Shown here piece by piece: positions 32,810-41,751 of a stretch of DNA of 49,090 bases. A program made the translations under genes and the position numbers. Every line of letters starts with the position of its first letter. The first letter of the stretch is position 1. The DNA comes from UBA4729 sp039931245 (GTDB lineage: Bacteria > Patescibacteriota > Saccharimonadia > Saccharimonadales > UBA4665). The stretch is from assembly GCA_039931245.1 (NCBI GenBank), contig JBDTSH010000005.1:1-49090 (forward strand), written 5' to 3'. The notes under the pieces were generated by a model that had not been told where the DNA came from, searched no databases, and was given only the letters and a program-made list of their open reading frames with translations.

Positions 32810-33498
32810 AACAGATTCTTACCCAGGCAATCGTGCTTTCCCGAACCGACTTCGGCGAGGCCGACCGCATCCTGACGCTACTGACGGCAGATTACGGTAA
32901 GTTGCGCGTCATGGCACGGGGTGTGCGTAAATCCAAAAGTAAACTGGCGGGCGGAATCGAACTGTTTAGCGTTAGCGATATAACGTTTATATATGGTCGG
33001 GGTGAGATTGGTACGCTGATCAGCGCGCGCTTATCGCGCTACTATGGCAATATCGTAAAATCAATCGAGCGCGTACAACTTGGCTATGACTTGATCAAGG
33101 TACTGCATAAGGCAACCGAGGACGCGCCTGAGCCAGAGTACTTCTTGTTACTTGAGCAGGCGTTTATTGCTCTCGATCAGTCGGAAGTGTCGGTAGAACT
33201 GATTCGGTTTTGGTTTTCGGCCCAGCTCTTGAGTCTAGCTGGCTACACGCCTAACCTTAGTACCACTAGTCAGGGAGTAAAACTGCAAGCTGATAAACAC
33301 TACACATTTAATTTTGATGATATGTCATTTGAAAATCAGCCAGACAGTCAGCTCGATAGTGACCACATAAAGTTCTTACGACTAACCTTTGCAGGGTATC
33401 AACCTGCGGCGCTGAATCAGGTGAAGGGCAACCAAAATATACTGAGTAGCGTAATCCCTCTCGTCCAGACAATGCTAGCTACCCAGTTGCAGCGCTAG
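32806..33498 (+). CDS. recO: DNA repair protein RecO
   Basis: RecFOR-pathway mediator that helps load RecA on SSB-coated DNA and anneals strands. The N-terminal OB fold is typical (AIVLSRTDFGEADRILTLLTADYGKL, about 9-34; ARGVRKSKSKLAGGIELFS). The helical C-terminal part is conserved in length (230 aa). The Cys4 zinc motif of many RecO proteins is missing: the equivalent region is GYTPNLSTTSQGVK. The GTG start overlaps the preceding stop. Confidence 0.92.
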   Translation: MKQILTQAIVLSRTDFGEADRILTLLTADYGKLRVMARGVRKSKSKLAGGIELFSVSDITFIYGRGEIGTLISARLSRYYGNIVKSIERVQLGYDLIKVLHKATEDAPEPEYFLLLEQAFIALDQSEVSVELIRFWFSAQLLSLAGYTPNLSTTSQGVKLQADKHYTFNFDDMSFENQPDSQLDSDHIKFLRLTFAGYQPAALNQVKGNQNILSSVIPLVQTMLATQLQR

Positions 33499-33578
33499 GG
33501 GGGGCGAGTGCCGCGGGGACTTCGAACTTTCCGGGAACAGATTAGGTAGTTGCACTAGGTTCCTATCTGACAATCGCG

Positions 33579-33584
33579 TATAAT
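33579..33584 (+). promoter_or_regulatory. GlyRS gene -10 box
   Basis: A perfect TATAAT ends 10 nt before the ATG at 33595, giving at most a 3-4 nt leader. No T-box leader or ribosome-binding site is present. Confidence 0.6.
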
Positions 33585-33594
33585 CAGGCATATA

Positions 33595-35031
33595 ATGAGT
33601 GACGTATCACTGGAAACCATAGTTAGTTTATGTAAACGCCGTGGATTTATTTACCAGGGGAGTGATATCTATGGTGGCTTGAGCGGTACATGGGATTACG
33701 GCCCACTTGGGGTTTCTCTCAAGCGAAATATAATGCAGTTATGGTGGAAGATGTTTGTTGAGGACCGCGAGGATATGCTCGGTGTCGATGCATCCATAAT
33801 CATGAATCAAAAAGTTTGGCAGGCAAGTGGCCACGTTGATACCTTCACCGATCCACTTATCGAGTGTTCGAATTGCCACAGCCGATTTAGAGCAGATAAA
33901 ATCGACGTTAGTAAATGCCCGTCCTGTGGCAAGGCAGATACTTTTGGTGCCCCACACGATTTCAATCTATTATTTAATACGTATGTTGGGCCGAGCTGGG
34001 GAAGTTTTGAAGCGGACCTAGAGAAGCACATAACCGGCAACATTGAGGTGATAAGCAACAAGTCGGGGCAAAAAATAGCGGAGGTTCCAATTAAGGAATC
34101 TGATACATTCAATTCTGTTACGGTGTATGAGAAGAACTCACGGACGTATTTGCGGCCCGAAACAGCACAGGGGATCTTCACTAATTATAAAAATGTTGTC
34201 GACAGCTTTTACCCCGATATGCCATTTGGCGTCGCCCAGCAGGGCAAGGCATTTCGGAATGAGATTAGTCCACGTGATTTTGTTTTTCGCTCACGCGAAT
34301 TTGAACAGATGGAAATTGAATATTTTGTTCACCCCGATAAATGGGAAGAAGCTTTCGAGGCATGGCGGCTCGCTGTCCATGAATGGACCAAGGTTTTGGG
34401 ATTACCAGAGGATATGGTTCACGAGCTGGAAGTCGACGAAGCTGACCGCGCTCACTACAGTAAACGAACCATCGACTTTGAATTCGATTATCCGCACGGC
34501 CGTGATGAAATTTTGGGCCTCGCCTACCGAACCAGTTTTGATCTCGATAATATCCAGCGTGTCAGCGGCAAGAGTATGGAGTATCGTCCAAAAGATGGTA
34601 GCACACCGTTCGTACCGCATGTGATTGAGCCAAGTTTTGGCGTTGAAAGGGCTCTAATGGCAGTTCTCGTGGCAGCCTACACTGAGGACGAAGTTAATGG
34701 CGAGAAGCGGGTTTATCTGAAATTGCCAACTCATTTAGCCCCAGTTAAGGTTGCCGTTAGCCCCTTACTTAAAAATAAGCCTGAGCTCGTCTCCAAAGCT
34801 CGCGAAGTATATGCCATGCTCAAAAAAGAATTCGGGGCTGTTATGTGGGACGATAACGGCAACATCGGAAAGCGTTATCGGCGACAGGATGAAATCGGTA
34901 CGCCATATTGTGTCGTTATAGACTTCGACACCCTCGAGGGTGACACCAAGGACACGGTCACCATCCGGAACCGCGACACGACCGAGCAAGAACGTGTCAA
35001 ACTGTCTGATTTATCATCGCGCCTGCGATAA
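33595..35031 (+). CDS. glyQS: Glycyl-tRNA synthetase, homodimeric type
   Basis: Class II GlyRS of the alpha2 type found in eukaryotes, archaea and some bacteria, distinct from the alpha2-beta2 enzyme. The N-terminal CKRRGFIYQGSDIYGGLSGTWDYGPLG is the family start. Cys91, Cys94, Cys108 and Cys111 form a likely zinc site (CSNC and CPSC). Motif 2 is AFRNEISPRDFVFRSREFEQMEIE, and motif 3 lies in EPSFGVERALMAVL. The anticodon-binding domain occupies about 380-478. The 478-aa length is normal. Confidence 0.96.
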   Translation: MSDVSLETIVSLCKRRGFIYQGSDIYGGLSGTWDYGPLGVSLKRNIMQLWWKMFVEDREDMLGVDASIIMNQKVWQASGHVDTFTDPLIECSNCHSRFRADKIDVSKCPSCGKADTFGAPHDFNLLFNTYVGPSWGSFEADLEKHITGNIEVISNKSGQKIAEVPIKESDTFNSVTVYEKNSRTYLRPETAQGIFTNYKNVVDSFYPDMPFGVAQQGKAFRNEISPRDFVFRSREFEQMEIEYFVHPDKWEEAFEAWRLAVHEWTKVLGLPEDMVHELEVDEADRAHYSKRTIDFEFDYPHGRDEILGLAYRTSFDLDNIQRVSGKSMEYRPKDGSTPFVPHVIEPSFGVERALMAVLVAAYTEDEVNGEKRVYLKLPTHLAPVKVAVSPLLKNKPELVSKAREVYAMLKKEFGAVMWDDNGNIGKRYRRQDEIGTPYCVVIDFDTLEGDTKDTVTIRNRDTTEQERVKLSDLSSRLR

Positions 35032-35078
35032 TCTCCAAAATTAACCATTATTCAGGCGTTACGCTTATTCTTACCGCC

Positions 35079-35087
35079 TGCTATACT
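35079..35087 (+). promoter_or_regulatory. Extended -10 promoter for RNase H gene
   Basis: TGCTATACT lies about 37 nt before the ATG. A 6-bp inverted repeat CAGGCG/CGCCTG (35053-35058, 35075-35080) ends on the TG of this box and could serve as an operator or as the GlyRS terminator stem. A second TACTCT box closer to the ATG is possible. Confidence 0.55.
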
Positions 35088-35124
35088 TAAATCGATGAAA
35101 CATCCAGTTAGGTACTCTTAGGAT

Positions 35125-35553
35125 ATGACAATTTACTTTACCGACGGAAGTGCGAGCCCTAATCCAGGGCCAGGCGGCTTCTCCGTTATCCGTGATATGA
35201 AACCGGCGGTGCTCGGCGGGGAAGATCATACTACTAATATTCGAATGGAAGGCTTGGCGATTATTGCAGCCCTCAAAGATGCGAATGGGGCTGCCTGTGA
35301 GATCCATAGTGACAGCGAATTTTGGATTAAGGTAATCACTGTTTGGTCGCTACCTTGGGAGAAAAATGGTTGGAAGAAAAAAGGAGGTGAAATCAAAAAC
35401 ATCGACATAGTTCAGGAAGTTTGCCCACTATACAGGGCTTCCAAAGCTAAACTCGTCTGGGTACGTGGCCACGTTGGGAACCCTGGCAACGAACTGGCCG
35501 ACCAATGGGCCAACGAAGCTCGCCGCCAGCACCGCTCCAAAAAGCAAAAATAA
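35125..35553 (+). CDS. rnhA: Ribonuclease HI
   Basis: Cleaves the RNA strand of RNA-DNA hybrids. The catalytic set is Asp7 (FTDGSASPNPG), Glu42 (NIRMEGLAI), Asp63 (IHSDSEF) and Asp126 (GNELADQWAN), with His116 in VRGHVGNPGNE. The WEKNGWKKKGGEIKN segment is the basic handle seen in E. coli-type enzymes. The 142-aa length is typical. AGGAT lies close to the ATG. The tail is Lys/Arg-rich. Confidence 0.95.
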   Translation: MTIYFTDGSASPNPGPGGFSVIRDMKPAVLGGEDHTTNIRMEGLAIIAALKDANGAACEIHSDSEFWIKVITVWSLPWEKNGWKKKGGEIKNIDIVQEVCPLYRASKAKLVWVRGHVGNPGNELADQWANEARRQHRSKKQK

Positions 35554-35573
35554 ACAAAAGAGCAGTGTATGCT

Positions 35574-36365
35574 ATGGGTATGGAGAAGGTGCCCCTACCC
35601 GAGGAAGGTTTCAAACAAGCCAAAGTAAATTTGAGCGACGAGCTAGAACAGGACTGTCAAAGATTTGCACTTCGCTGGGGTGGAACAGATTATCGGGACG
35701 GTTTAATTGACGGCGTAGCAATGAAGCGCGGGGTCCGAGAATTAAACGATTCGGCGACTACGGCGGTAACGTTTATTGCCGATAGGGTTAGGCTACCAGG
35801 TGGATTTCAGAATTTCTATACCATTTACACTACGACGGTAGAAGTAGAGCGCCAAATTACTAAGCTGCCGACGAACGTTTACCAGCAGGTAATTGAAGAA
35901 TATGATATGGAATTTGTCGACGCCGCTGATGAATTAATGGAAATCCACCGGTTGACATGTATTTTCAGAGATGACAGCGCGGACTTTAAACAAGAACTTG
36001 AAGTAAGTTATATCATGGACGGGCAACAGCTGGAATTCGACGTCGATGGTTGGGATGAATGCGAGGATGAGCCGAGGGGGAAAACCACCGAAATAGAAGA
36101 AGATGAACCAGAACTATCGACTGAACTATCTCTGCTTAACGATGCCTGGGAGCTCATCGCCGAGGCTGGTAAGAAGATCCAGCAGAATCAGCTGCCATTT
36201 GACCTAAGTGTTCTGAGAAACATGGCTCGCATTCAAAAGCGGCTTGATATCAAAGAAGCCAGCGCGGAAAAGCTGTTTTCGATGGTTCGGCTCGAACTTC
36301 GAGATTTACAGATTCAAAATTGTCAAAGGATCCTCAAAAAGCTGTCTCCGAGGGGAAAGTTATAG
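35574..36365 (+). CDS. Hypothetical protein, 263 aa, upstream of DUF4868 gene
   Basis: I do not recognise the family. The N-terminal two thirds are predicted mixed alpha/beta (TAVTFIADRVRLPGGFQNFYTIYTTTVEVERQIT). An acidic linker near residues 180-205 follows, then a helical basic C-terminal domain (NMARIQKRLDIKEASAEKLF onward). No membrane segment is present, so it is not the KwaA partner of Kiwa. Starts at 35574 or 35580 are possible. A TATGCT box 6 nt before 35580 would make that one leaderless. Earlier in-frame ATGs overlap the RNase H gene and are unlikely. Confidence 0.68.
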   Translation: MGMEKVPLPEEGFKQAKVNLSDELEQDCQRFALRWGGTDYRDGLIDGVAMKRGVRELNDSATTAVTFIADRVRLPGGFQNFYTIYTTTVEVERQITKLPTNVYQQVIEEYDMEFVDAADELMEIHRLTCIFRDDSADFKQELEVSYIMDGQQLEFDVDGWDECEDEPRGKTTEIEEDEPELSTELSLLNDAWELIAEAGKKIQQNQLPFDLSVLRNMARIQKRLDIKEASAEKLFSMVRLELRDLQIQNCQRILKKLSPRGKL

Positions 36366-36475
36366 CGCGGAAATTTTACAGCAGATTTTGCAAGCGAAGT
36401 TTAGTAGAATAAGCCCTAGCGACATAAATTAAGAACCAGTGCCCGATAAGCCGACGGTTGTAGTTAGGAACACAT

Positions 36476-37558
36476 ATGGATCAAGAAACCGCCACGCCAG
36501 AAGATTCTTCTGCAGTAAAAGCGCAATCTACTAATGAATTACCAGCTGACATACTAGCTCCCGAGGCCGAAGCCCTCAAAAATTATCAAGAAACGGATGT
36601 GTTTGCCTGGGCCAATAACCTTGTGCAGTTCAAAGACGAACTTAAAATTGATATCTTTTTGATTAATAAGAATTACGTCGTCTACAAAACGAACATGGCG
36701 CGCGAGCTCGACAAGCAACTCGAACCCATATTTATTGATGAAATGCTGGAGTATGTGCTCGAAGGCGGGGCCGAGGGTTTAATCGTACGTAGCTTTGAAG
36801 AAGCCGAGGCCGAAGACAAGGTGTTGCAACGCACCCTGCTGAGCAACGTCGACAAAGCCAAGGAGGTTATTGGCTGGCTGAAGACTCAAGAGCACGAGAT
36901 TGAGCTCTTCGTCGAGGAAGAGCATGATTTTAAGCGCATCAAGGGCATGATGGCCCGGGTATCGCACGCTAGTCTAAAAAAGCCTTTTTATATTTTTAAA
37001 GGGTTGTCGCAGTCGAATATTATGCGCGGCAAAACCGGATGGATGCTCAAAAACGGAAAGTTTATGGGCTTTGACGCTGACGCCGCGATCCGCATTCCAA
37101 CCGACCCGCAGCTGTTGTTGCTCGATCAAGATATATACGTGTTCAACCAATCCAAACTTAAGCAATTGTTTGGCTACGACGCCAAAGAGGCCAGTATCGC
37201 CCGTGCTAAGATCGCTGAGATTGAGGCCAATTTCCGTTTGAGCTTTGACCAAGGCGTGACAATGCAGACCCTCATCAAGGGCAAGAATACCCTTATTAAG
37301 AAATTGCAGAAAATTGAGCCGGGTATTATTACACAAGAGGAGCTGATGAATCACGCCGAAGAGTTGGACATAAACATCATGCAGGACGAGTCGGGTGCAA
37401 TTATCATTATGGACGATAAAGACCTCACAAAGTTTATTAATTTACTTAACGACGACTATGTTGAATCGACTATGACCGGCCAGCGTTATGAAATCGTGCG
37501 CAAAAAACTGTTGAAGCCTGAAGAGGAAGAAACATCACTGCTGCGTGAAGTTCTTTAA
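36476..37558 (+). CDS. DUF4868 (KwaB-like) protein
   Basis: A 360-aa protein whose C-terminal two thirds fit DUF4868, the domain of KwaB in the Kiwa anti-phage system. Supporting patterns are IPTDPQLLLLDQDIYVFNQSKLKQLFGYDAKE (about 202-233), a helical block, and the end LLNDDYVESTMTGQRYEIVRKKLL. The N-terminus is acidic and disordered for about 35 residues. Family assignment is from pattern memory, not a search. KwaA, a membrane protein, is not adjacent, so this is a solitary form. A TAGGAA ribosome-binding site precedes the ATG. Confidence 0.68.
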   Translation: MDQETATPEDSSAVKAQSTNELPADILAPEAEALKNYQETDVFAWANNLVQFKDELKIDIFLINKNYVVYKTNMARELDKQLEPIFIDEMLEYVLEGGAEGLIVRSFEEAEAEDKVLQRTLLSNVDKAKEVIGWLKTQEHEIELFVEEEHDFKRIKGMMARVSHASLKKPFYIFKGLSQSNIMRGKTGWMLKNGKFMGFDADAAIRIPTDPQLLLLDQDIYVFNQSKLKQLFGYDAKEASIARAKIAEIEANFRLSFDQGVTMQTLIKGKNTLIKKLQKIEPGIITQEELMNHAEELDINIMQDESGAIIIMDDKDLTKFINLLNDDYVESTMTGQRYEIVRKKLLKPEEEETSLLREVL

Positions 37559-37676
37559 TGGAATCGCATCGTGGGTCACAACGCTATCCCGCTAAAGCAA
37601 CGGCAGTAGAGTAAAATATTAAATATGAAGGGTAGATCTCTGTAGCCACCCGACCAGGTGCTACTAGCGGAATATT

Positions 37677-39221
37677 ATGCGGCAGAAACAAGCGCTCACT
37701 ATCATGAACTCCGGGGGTAACGTTTTTTTGACGGGTGCACCCGGTGCCGGTAAGACGTACGTCTTGAACCAGTTTGTGGGCCGGGCGATGCGAGCCGGCA
37801 AGCGCGTAGCAGTGACGGCAAGCACAGGAATCGCGGCCACGCATCTCGGCGGCACCACGATTCACTCGTGGTCAGGATTAGGTATTCGTGATGCTCTCAC
37901 GACTGAAGATTTGGTCTGGCTGAAGAGTAACGATCGACTCATAAAACGTTATAACAGTACTGATATTTTAGTTATTGATGAAGTATCAATGTTGCACGGT
38001 GCCCGCCTTGATATGATCAATCAAGCCACTAAGCTGCTGCGTCAAAACGATGAGCCATTCGGTGGGTTACAAGTTATCCTCGTTGGTGATTTATACCAGC
38101 TCCCCCCGATTAATCGTGGCGGCGAGGAAGTCGATTTTGTCCACACCTCAGCGACCTGGGCAGAGCTCGATCCCCGCATCTGTTATATCACCGAACAACA
38201 CCGCCAGAGCGGTCACGATGGGTTGCTCGACCTGTTGGAGGCCATGAGGGGTGGCACCCTTGAGGATGAGCACCGCTATATCGTAGGTGAACGGATGGGT
38301 AAGCAACCGGCCGAAGATGCGGTTGTGACGCGCTTATATTCGCACAACATTGATGTCGATGCCATTAATCAGAAGCACCTGAACGCCATCCAATTTACCA
38401 GTAAGACCTTCCAGATGCAGACGAAAGGCAGCAAAGCCCGCATCGAACAACTGATAAAAAGTGTATTGGCTCCCGAAGAGTTGGTTCTTAAAGTCGGCGC
38501 TGAAGTAATGTTCGTTGCCAATAACTTTGTCGAAGGGTTCGTCAATGGCAGCCGCGGCCAAGTTGTTTCCTTTGATGGCTATCAACCAGTCGTATCGCTG
38601 ACCAATGGACGCACCATTCATGTCGAGCCGCATACTTGGAACTTGAGCGAGGACGGTAAAATCAAGGCGGAAGTTTCTCAGCTGCCGCTACGACTAGCGT
38701 GGGCGATTACTATTCATAAAAGCCAAGGTATGAGTCTCGACGCCGCAGAGGTGGATTTGAGCCGGGCGTTCACCCCGGGCATGGGGTATGTCGCGCTGAG
38801 CCGTGTACGGACGCTCGACGGACTTTTCTTGAAAGGAGTTAATCGGATGGCCTTTACAATGCACCCGGCCATCCATGATCTCGACGCGACGCTGCGGATT
38901 GCTTCCGAGAAACTTGCTATATCCGTTGATGATATTGCCGACGAAGTGACACCATCCCAATCGTCGCCCCAGTCGAGCGCCATAATTGATCAATTACTTT
39001 TGAATAAACTCAAGCAATGGCGATCCGTACGAGCCGAAGCTAATAGTGTACCGGCGTACGTCATTGCGCATAATAAGGCGCTCGAAGCAATCGCCGCTGC
39101 TCCGCCGACGACCGAGAATCAACTACTCGCTTTACCTGGTTTCGGAAGTAAAAAAGTAGAAAAATATGGCATGGATATTCTAGCCATCGTCGCCAAACAC
39201 ATTGGAGGTCAGTCGCTTTAG
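37677..39221 (+). CDS. Pif1-type DNA helicase with C-terminal HRDC domain
   Basis: SF1B 5'-3' helicase. Walker A is LTGAPGAGKT (18-27), Walker B LVIDEVSMLHG (near 98-108), motif III VGDLYQLPPI, and the late AITIHKSQGMSLD and YVALSRVRTLDGL motifs are present. A C-terminal HRDC domain covers about 440-510 (LLLNKLKQWRSVRAEANSVPAYVI; LLALPGFGSKKVEKYG). Pif1-HRDC fusions are known in bacteria; they help replication past structured DNA. The N-terminus starts directly at the Q-motif (MRQKQALTIM), a few residues shorter than usual. Confidence 0.9.
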   Translation: MRQKQALTIMNSGGNVFLTGAPGAGKTYVLNQFVGRAMRAGKRVAVTASTGIAATHLGGTTIHSWSGLGIRDALTTEDLVWLKSNDRLIKRYNSTDILVIDEVSMLHGARLDMINQATKLLRQNDEPFGGLQVILVGDLYQLPPINRGGEEVDFVHTSATWAELDPRICYITEQHRQSGHDGLLDLLEAMRGGTLEDEHRYIVGERMGKQPAEDAVVTRLYSHNIDVDAINQKHLNAIQFTSKTFQMQTKGSKARIEQLIKSVLAPEELVLKVGAEVMFVANNFVEGFVNGSRGQVVSFDGYQPVVSLTNGRTIHVEPHTWNLSEDGKIKAEVSQLPLRLAWAITIHKSQGMSLDAAEVDLSRAFTPGMGYVALSRVRTLDGLFLKGVNRMAFTMHPAIHDLDATLRIASEKLAISVDDIADEVTPSQSSPQSSAIIDQLLLNKLKQWRSVRAEANSVPAYVIAHNKALEAIAAAPPTTENQLLALPGFGSKKVEKYGMDILAIVAKHIGGQSL

Positions 39222-39453
39222 CGTCCATGATAAATTCTCGTAGTAAGCGGAAACTTCCTACTATCTTTCTTAATATGAGTTGGTAATATCTGAAGTCCTT
39301 TACCGTCAATCATCAGAATATCTGGCGAGTTTTAATCGGCAGTTGAAAAGCGACGCCGTGAAAGGTCCTTCAGCTCACCGGCATATTAGGGTGATGGCTG
39401 CTAGGCTGACGCCTGACTTAACGGGCGGTTGCGTGCTGATACGGTTCGTAGTG

Positions 39454-39459
39454 TATGAT
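39454..39459 (+). promoter_or_regulatory. NYN gene -10 box, leaderless
   Basis: TATGAT ends 6 nt before the ATG at 39466, with TTGCGT 19 bp upstream. The preceding 39222-39453 stretch has no credible gene. Confidence 0.55.
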
Positions 39460-39465
39460 TAATGC

Positions 39466-40053
39466 ATGAGACAAAAAAGCCCAAAACCGGATGTCTACGC
39501 TTTTATTGACAGCCAAAACTTAAATCTCGGCGTACAGCGCAACGGTTGGAAGCTCGATTGGCGTAAATTCCGGCAGTATTTGCAAAAAGAATACAACGTC
39601 ACCCATGCCTACATGTTTATTGGTTATATGAGTGAAAACGAAGCCCTCTATGAGCACATGTACGAACTGGGTTATTTAATTGTGCTTAAAAGGACACTCG
39701 ATGTTACGGCAGTTCACGAAATCGTTCCTGAGGGCGAGACGGCGAAGTCCCCCGAAAAATCCGAAGACAAACCACCATTTAAAGGTAATGTCGACGCCGA
39801 ACTCGTACTGCATGCCATGAAAGACCTACCAAATTACGATAAGGCTATCATCGTCTCCGGTGACGGCGATTTTTTCTGCCTTGCCGAATATCTGGCCGAA
39901 CAAAACAAGTTATCTCACATCCTGGTACCGAACTGGCAGTATTCTAGCTTGCTCAAACAATTTGAAAGCCAAATCGTCCGCTTAGACAAGCTGCGTCGTC
40001 AGCTCGCCTACCGTGACTCAAAATTTCGTCGACCGCCTAAGGCCGCTTTATAA
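39466..40053 (+). CDS. NYN-domain (LabA/DUF88-like) protein, putative RNase
   Basis: PIN-like fold nuclease. Acidic residues at the usual places: FIDSQNLN (Asp15), GNVDAELVLHAM (about 106-117) and VSGDGDFFCLAEYL (near 128-141). The 195-aa length is typical of LabA-like proteins. A Pro/Glu/Lys-rich insertion (about 88-103) and a basic C-terminal tail (RDSKFRRPPKAAL) may contact RNA. Likely a metal-dependent RNase; target unknown. Confidence 0.87.
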   Translation: MRQKSPKPDVYAFIDSQNLNLGVQRNGWKLDWRKFRQYLQKEYNVTHAYMFIGYMSENEALYEHMYELGYLIVLKRTLDVTAVHEIVPEGETAKSPEKSEDKPPFKGNVDAELVLHAMKDLPNYDKAIIVSGDGDFFCLAEYLAEQNKLSHILVPNWQYSSLLKQFESQIVRLDKLRRQLAYRDSKFRRPPKAAL

Positions 40054-40160
40054 CAATCCCTCAGTTACGAGTGGGGCGTAGCTGCTCCCTAAGTCACATA
40101 TCTTACGGAAGTATGGCGATAAGTTTGTTATACATAGAGTGCGGGAAGGGGTGTTAGCTT

Positions 40161-40799
40161 ATGAAGATTACTAAGTACGTCCATAGCTGCTTACTGGTAG
40201 AGATGCCGGCACCTATTAATCGAACAGCTCTATTTGACCCAGGTATAATGAGTGAGTCTGCTCTTGATGTCAGCGGTCTTGAATTTCTTGATGACATTAT
40301 AATTACGCATGAACATGGTGATCACCTTAGCCTTGCCCTCATTAAGCAGTTGGTTGCCAAGTTCCCGGATGTCCGGATTACTTCAACTACTCACGTCACT
40401 CAATTACTCTCCGAACATGGTATTGAGGCGACTGACCAACAATCGGACGGGATCGTCTTGCTTGAAGCACCACACGAGAATGTCGATCCACTCTGGCCAA
40501 CACCTGAATCGCTTGGTGTTCATTTCCTGGATCGTCTTACTCATCCGGGCGACAGCCATAATTTTTCTGAAACAAAAACAGTCCTCGCATTGCCTGTTAC
40601 CGCACCCTGGGGAAGCATGGTTAACGCCTTTAATATTGCCATTGAACTCAATCCGAAGTATATCGTGCCAATCCACGACTGGCACTGGCGCGAAGAAGCA
40701 CGGTTACAAGCCTATCAAGATCTCACTCAGGCCTTCGCAAAAGTAGGTATTACATTCTTAGGTCTTGAAGATGGCCACCCGGTTGTTGTCGACGTCTAG
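40161..40799 (+). CDS. MBL-fold metal-dependent hydrolase
   Basis: Metallo-beta-lactamase fold. The zinc motif is THEHGDH (His50, His52, Asp54, His55), followed by THPGDS (near 126-131) and PIHDWHW near the C-terminus with the last His ligand. The 212-aa length and overall pattern suit the UlaG/UPF0173-like group, whose members act on varied substrates; none is indicated here. GGAAGGGG lies 10-16 nt before the ATG. It stands alone with a possible TATACA -10 upstream. Confidence 0.86.
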   Translation: MKITKYVHSCLLVEMPAPINRTALFDPGIMSESALDVSGLEFLDDIIITHEHGDHLSLALIKQLVAKFPDVRITSTTHVTQLLSEHGIEATDQQSDGIVLLEAPHENVDPLWPTPESLGVHFLDRLTHPGDSHNFSETKTVLALPVTAPWGSMVNAFNIAIELNPKYIVPIHDWHWREEARLQAYQDLTQAFAKVGITFLGLEDGHPVVVDV

Positions 40800-40927
40800 G
40801 AGGGGTTCATAAGTGTCGGCACTAAATTCTTCGTGCTGCGTGATTGGCTGACACGTATAATTTGGATTGAAAGAGTCCTGCAGAGAATAGGATAGAAGCG
40901 ATAAATAAAAAGTATATAACTACATAG

Positions 40928-40956
40928 TTGACAAAACGCGAAACATTTGCTACTGT
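40928..40956 (+). promoter_or_regulatory. Near-consensus promoter of small exported protein 1
   Basis: TTGACA (40928-40933), exactly 17 bp, then TACTGT (40951-40956), ending 9 nt before the ATG at 40966. The mRNA should have a 0-3 nt leader. Confidence 0.82.
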
Positions 40957-40965
40957 ATTTTAGTA

Positions 40966-41244
40966 ATGCTCAAAATAAAAACAATAGAATCAGTAAAAAA
41001 TCATTCCCACCAGGTCGTCCAGAACTTGGGCATTGCTCTGATGGCGGCCGCAACTTTGGCGGGAGTGGTAGAGATGCCTGATCACGGCAACAGGGTAAAC
41101 CTTGTCGCTCAACCTTCGTTTGTATTCGCAAATGAACGATCTGAGTCAGGAAGTACCTTGCGCCGTGAAAGGGAAGAGACGGCTCCGCACTATATCAGTT
41201 ACGGGCTGTCCCAACGTACTCCGGCTCGTAGCGGACGAGTCTAG
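40966..41244 (+). CDS. Small protein with signal-like segment, 92 aa
   Basis: Unknown family. A basic N-terminus (MLKIKTIESVKNHSHQ) precedes a hydrophobic run LGIALMAAATLAGVVEM (about 22-38) and a possible cleavage site near FVFANE. The remainder is short, polar and Arg-rich (REREETAPHYISYGLSQRTPARSGR). It has a near-consensus promoter, which suggests high expression. The next gene, also small and exported-looking, starts 37 nt downstream behind its own promoter. Confidence 0.68.
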   Translation: MLKIKTIESVKNHSHQVVQNLGIALMAAATLAGVVEMPDHGNRVNLVAQPSFVFANERSESGSTLRREREETAPHYISYGLSQRTPARSGRV

Positions 41245-41246
41245 TA

Positions 41247-41275
41247 TTGACAATAATCTAAAAAAGTGATATTAT
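41247..41275 (+). promoter_or_regulatory. Near-consensus promoter of small exported protein 2
   Basis: TTGACA (41247-41252), exactly 17 bp, then TATTAT (41270-41275), ending 6 nt before the ATG at 41282. This is the best promoter match in the window and predicts a leaderless transcript. Confidence 0.88.
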
Positions 41276-41281
41276 CTCAAA

Positions 41282-41695
41282 ATGAAAAACAATGATCGTG
41301 ATCTATCTCCTCTTAGAGAAAATGTGCCGCTCCACCTAACACGTCGCGGTAAGATCGCCCGCTGGCTTGCTCCGCTGGCGCTCCTCACCACTGCAGCCGT
41401 AGGATTAGCCCCGACCGCTGTTAAGGACATAGAACATTTAGGTCATGCCTACACTAAAATAGAACTTGACCTCATGCCCAAGGTACAGGTTGTCGTTCAC
41501 CCTGGAATGGGCAGCAACGAAGTTGTTAACGGCGTTGATCCTGATATCGGGCAGGATGCCTATACCGACGTTAATGATTATGTAACCAATCAAGGCACGG
41601 TTGTTAATGAATATGGCGACCGAGTGCTACGAGACGGTCAAGCTGTCGAAGTACCTGTTTTGCCTGGCCAGACCCCCAATCAGCCGACTAAGTAG
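41282..41695 (+). CDS. Small membrane-anchored or secreted protein, 137 aa
   Basis: Unknown family. A basic stretch (LTRRGKIARW) precedes a hydrophobic segment LAPLALLTTAAVGLAPTAV (about 29-47), then an acidic outer part with several Asn/Asp/Val stretches (GVDPDIGQDAYTDVNDYV) and a Pro-rich end. No Cys, no sortase motif. With its consensus leaderless promoter and a strong terminator 56 nt downstream, it forms a discrete, probably highly transcribed unit. A surface role is inferred. Confidence 0.7.
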   Translation: MKNNDRDLSPLRENVPLHLTRRGKIARWLAPLALLTTAAVGLAPTAVKDIEHLGHAYTKIELDLMPKVQVVVHPGMGSNEVVNGVDPDIGQDAYTDVNDYVTNQGTVVNEYGDRVLRDGQAVEVPVLPGQTPNQPTK

Positions 41696-41751
41696 GGACT
41701 AGTAAGCGTAACCGGAACGTTGACCGAACGTCGTAGTGTCGCTACCTAATG

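Noticed and set aside
33499..33594. T-box riboswitch before the GlyRS gene
   Set aside because: The conserved AGGGTGGNACCGCG core is absent and the predicted leader is only a few nucleotides.
36476..37558. Complete Kiwa system
   Set aside because: The upstream gene has no membrane segments, so a KwaA partner is not present; only a DUF4868-like protein is claimed.
39280..39462. 60-aa frame before the NYN gene
   Set aside because: No ribosome-binding site or domain, and it contains the promoter of the following gene.
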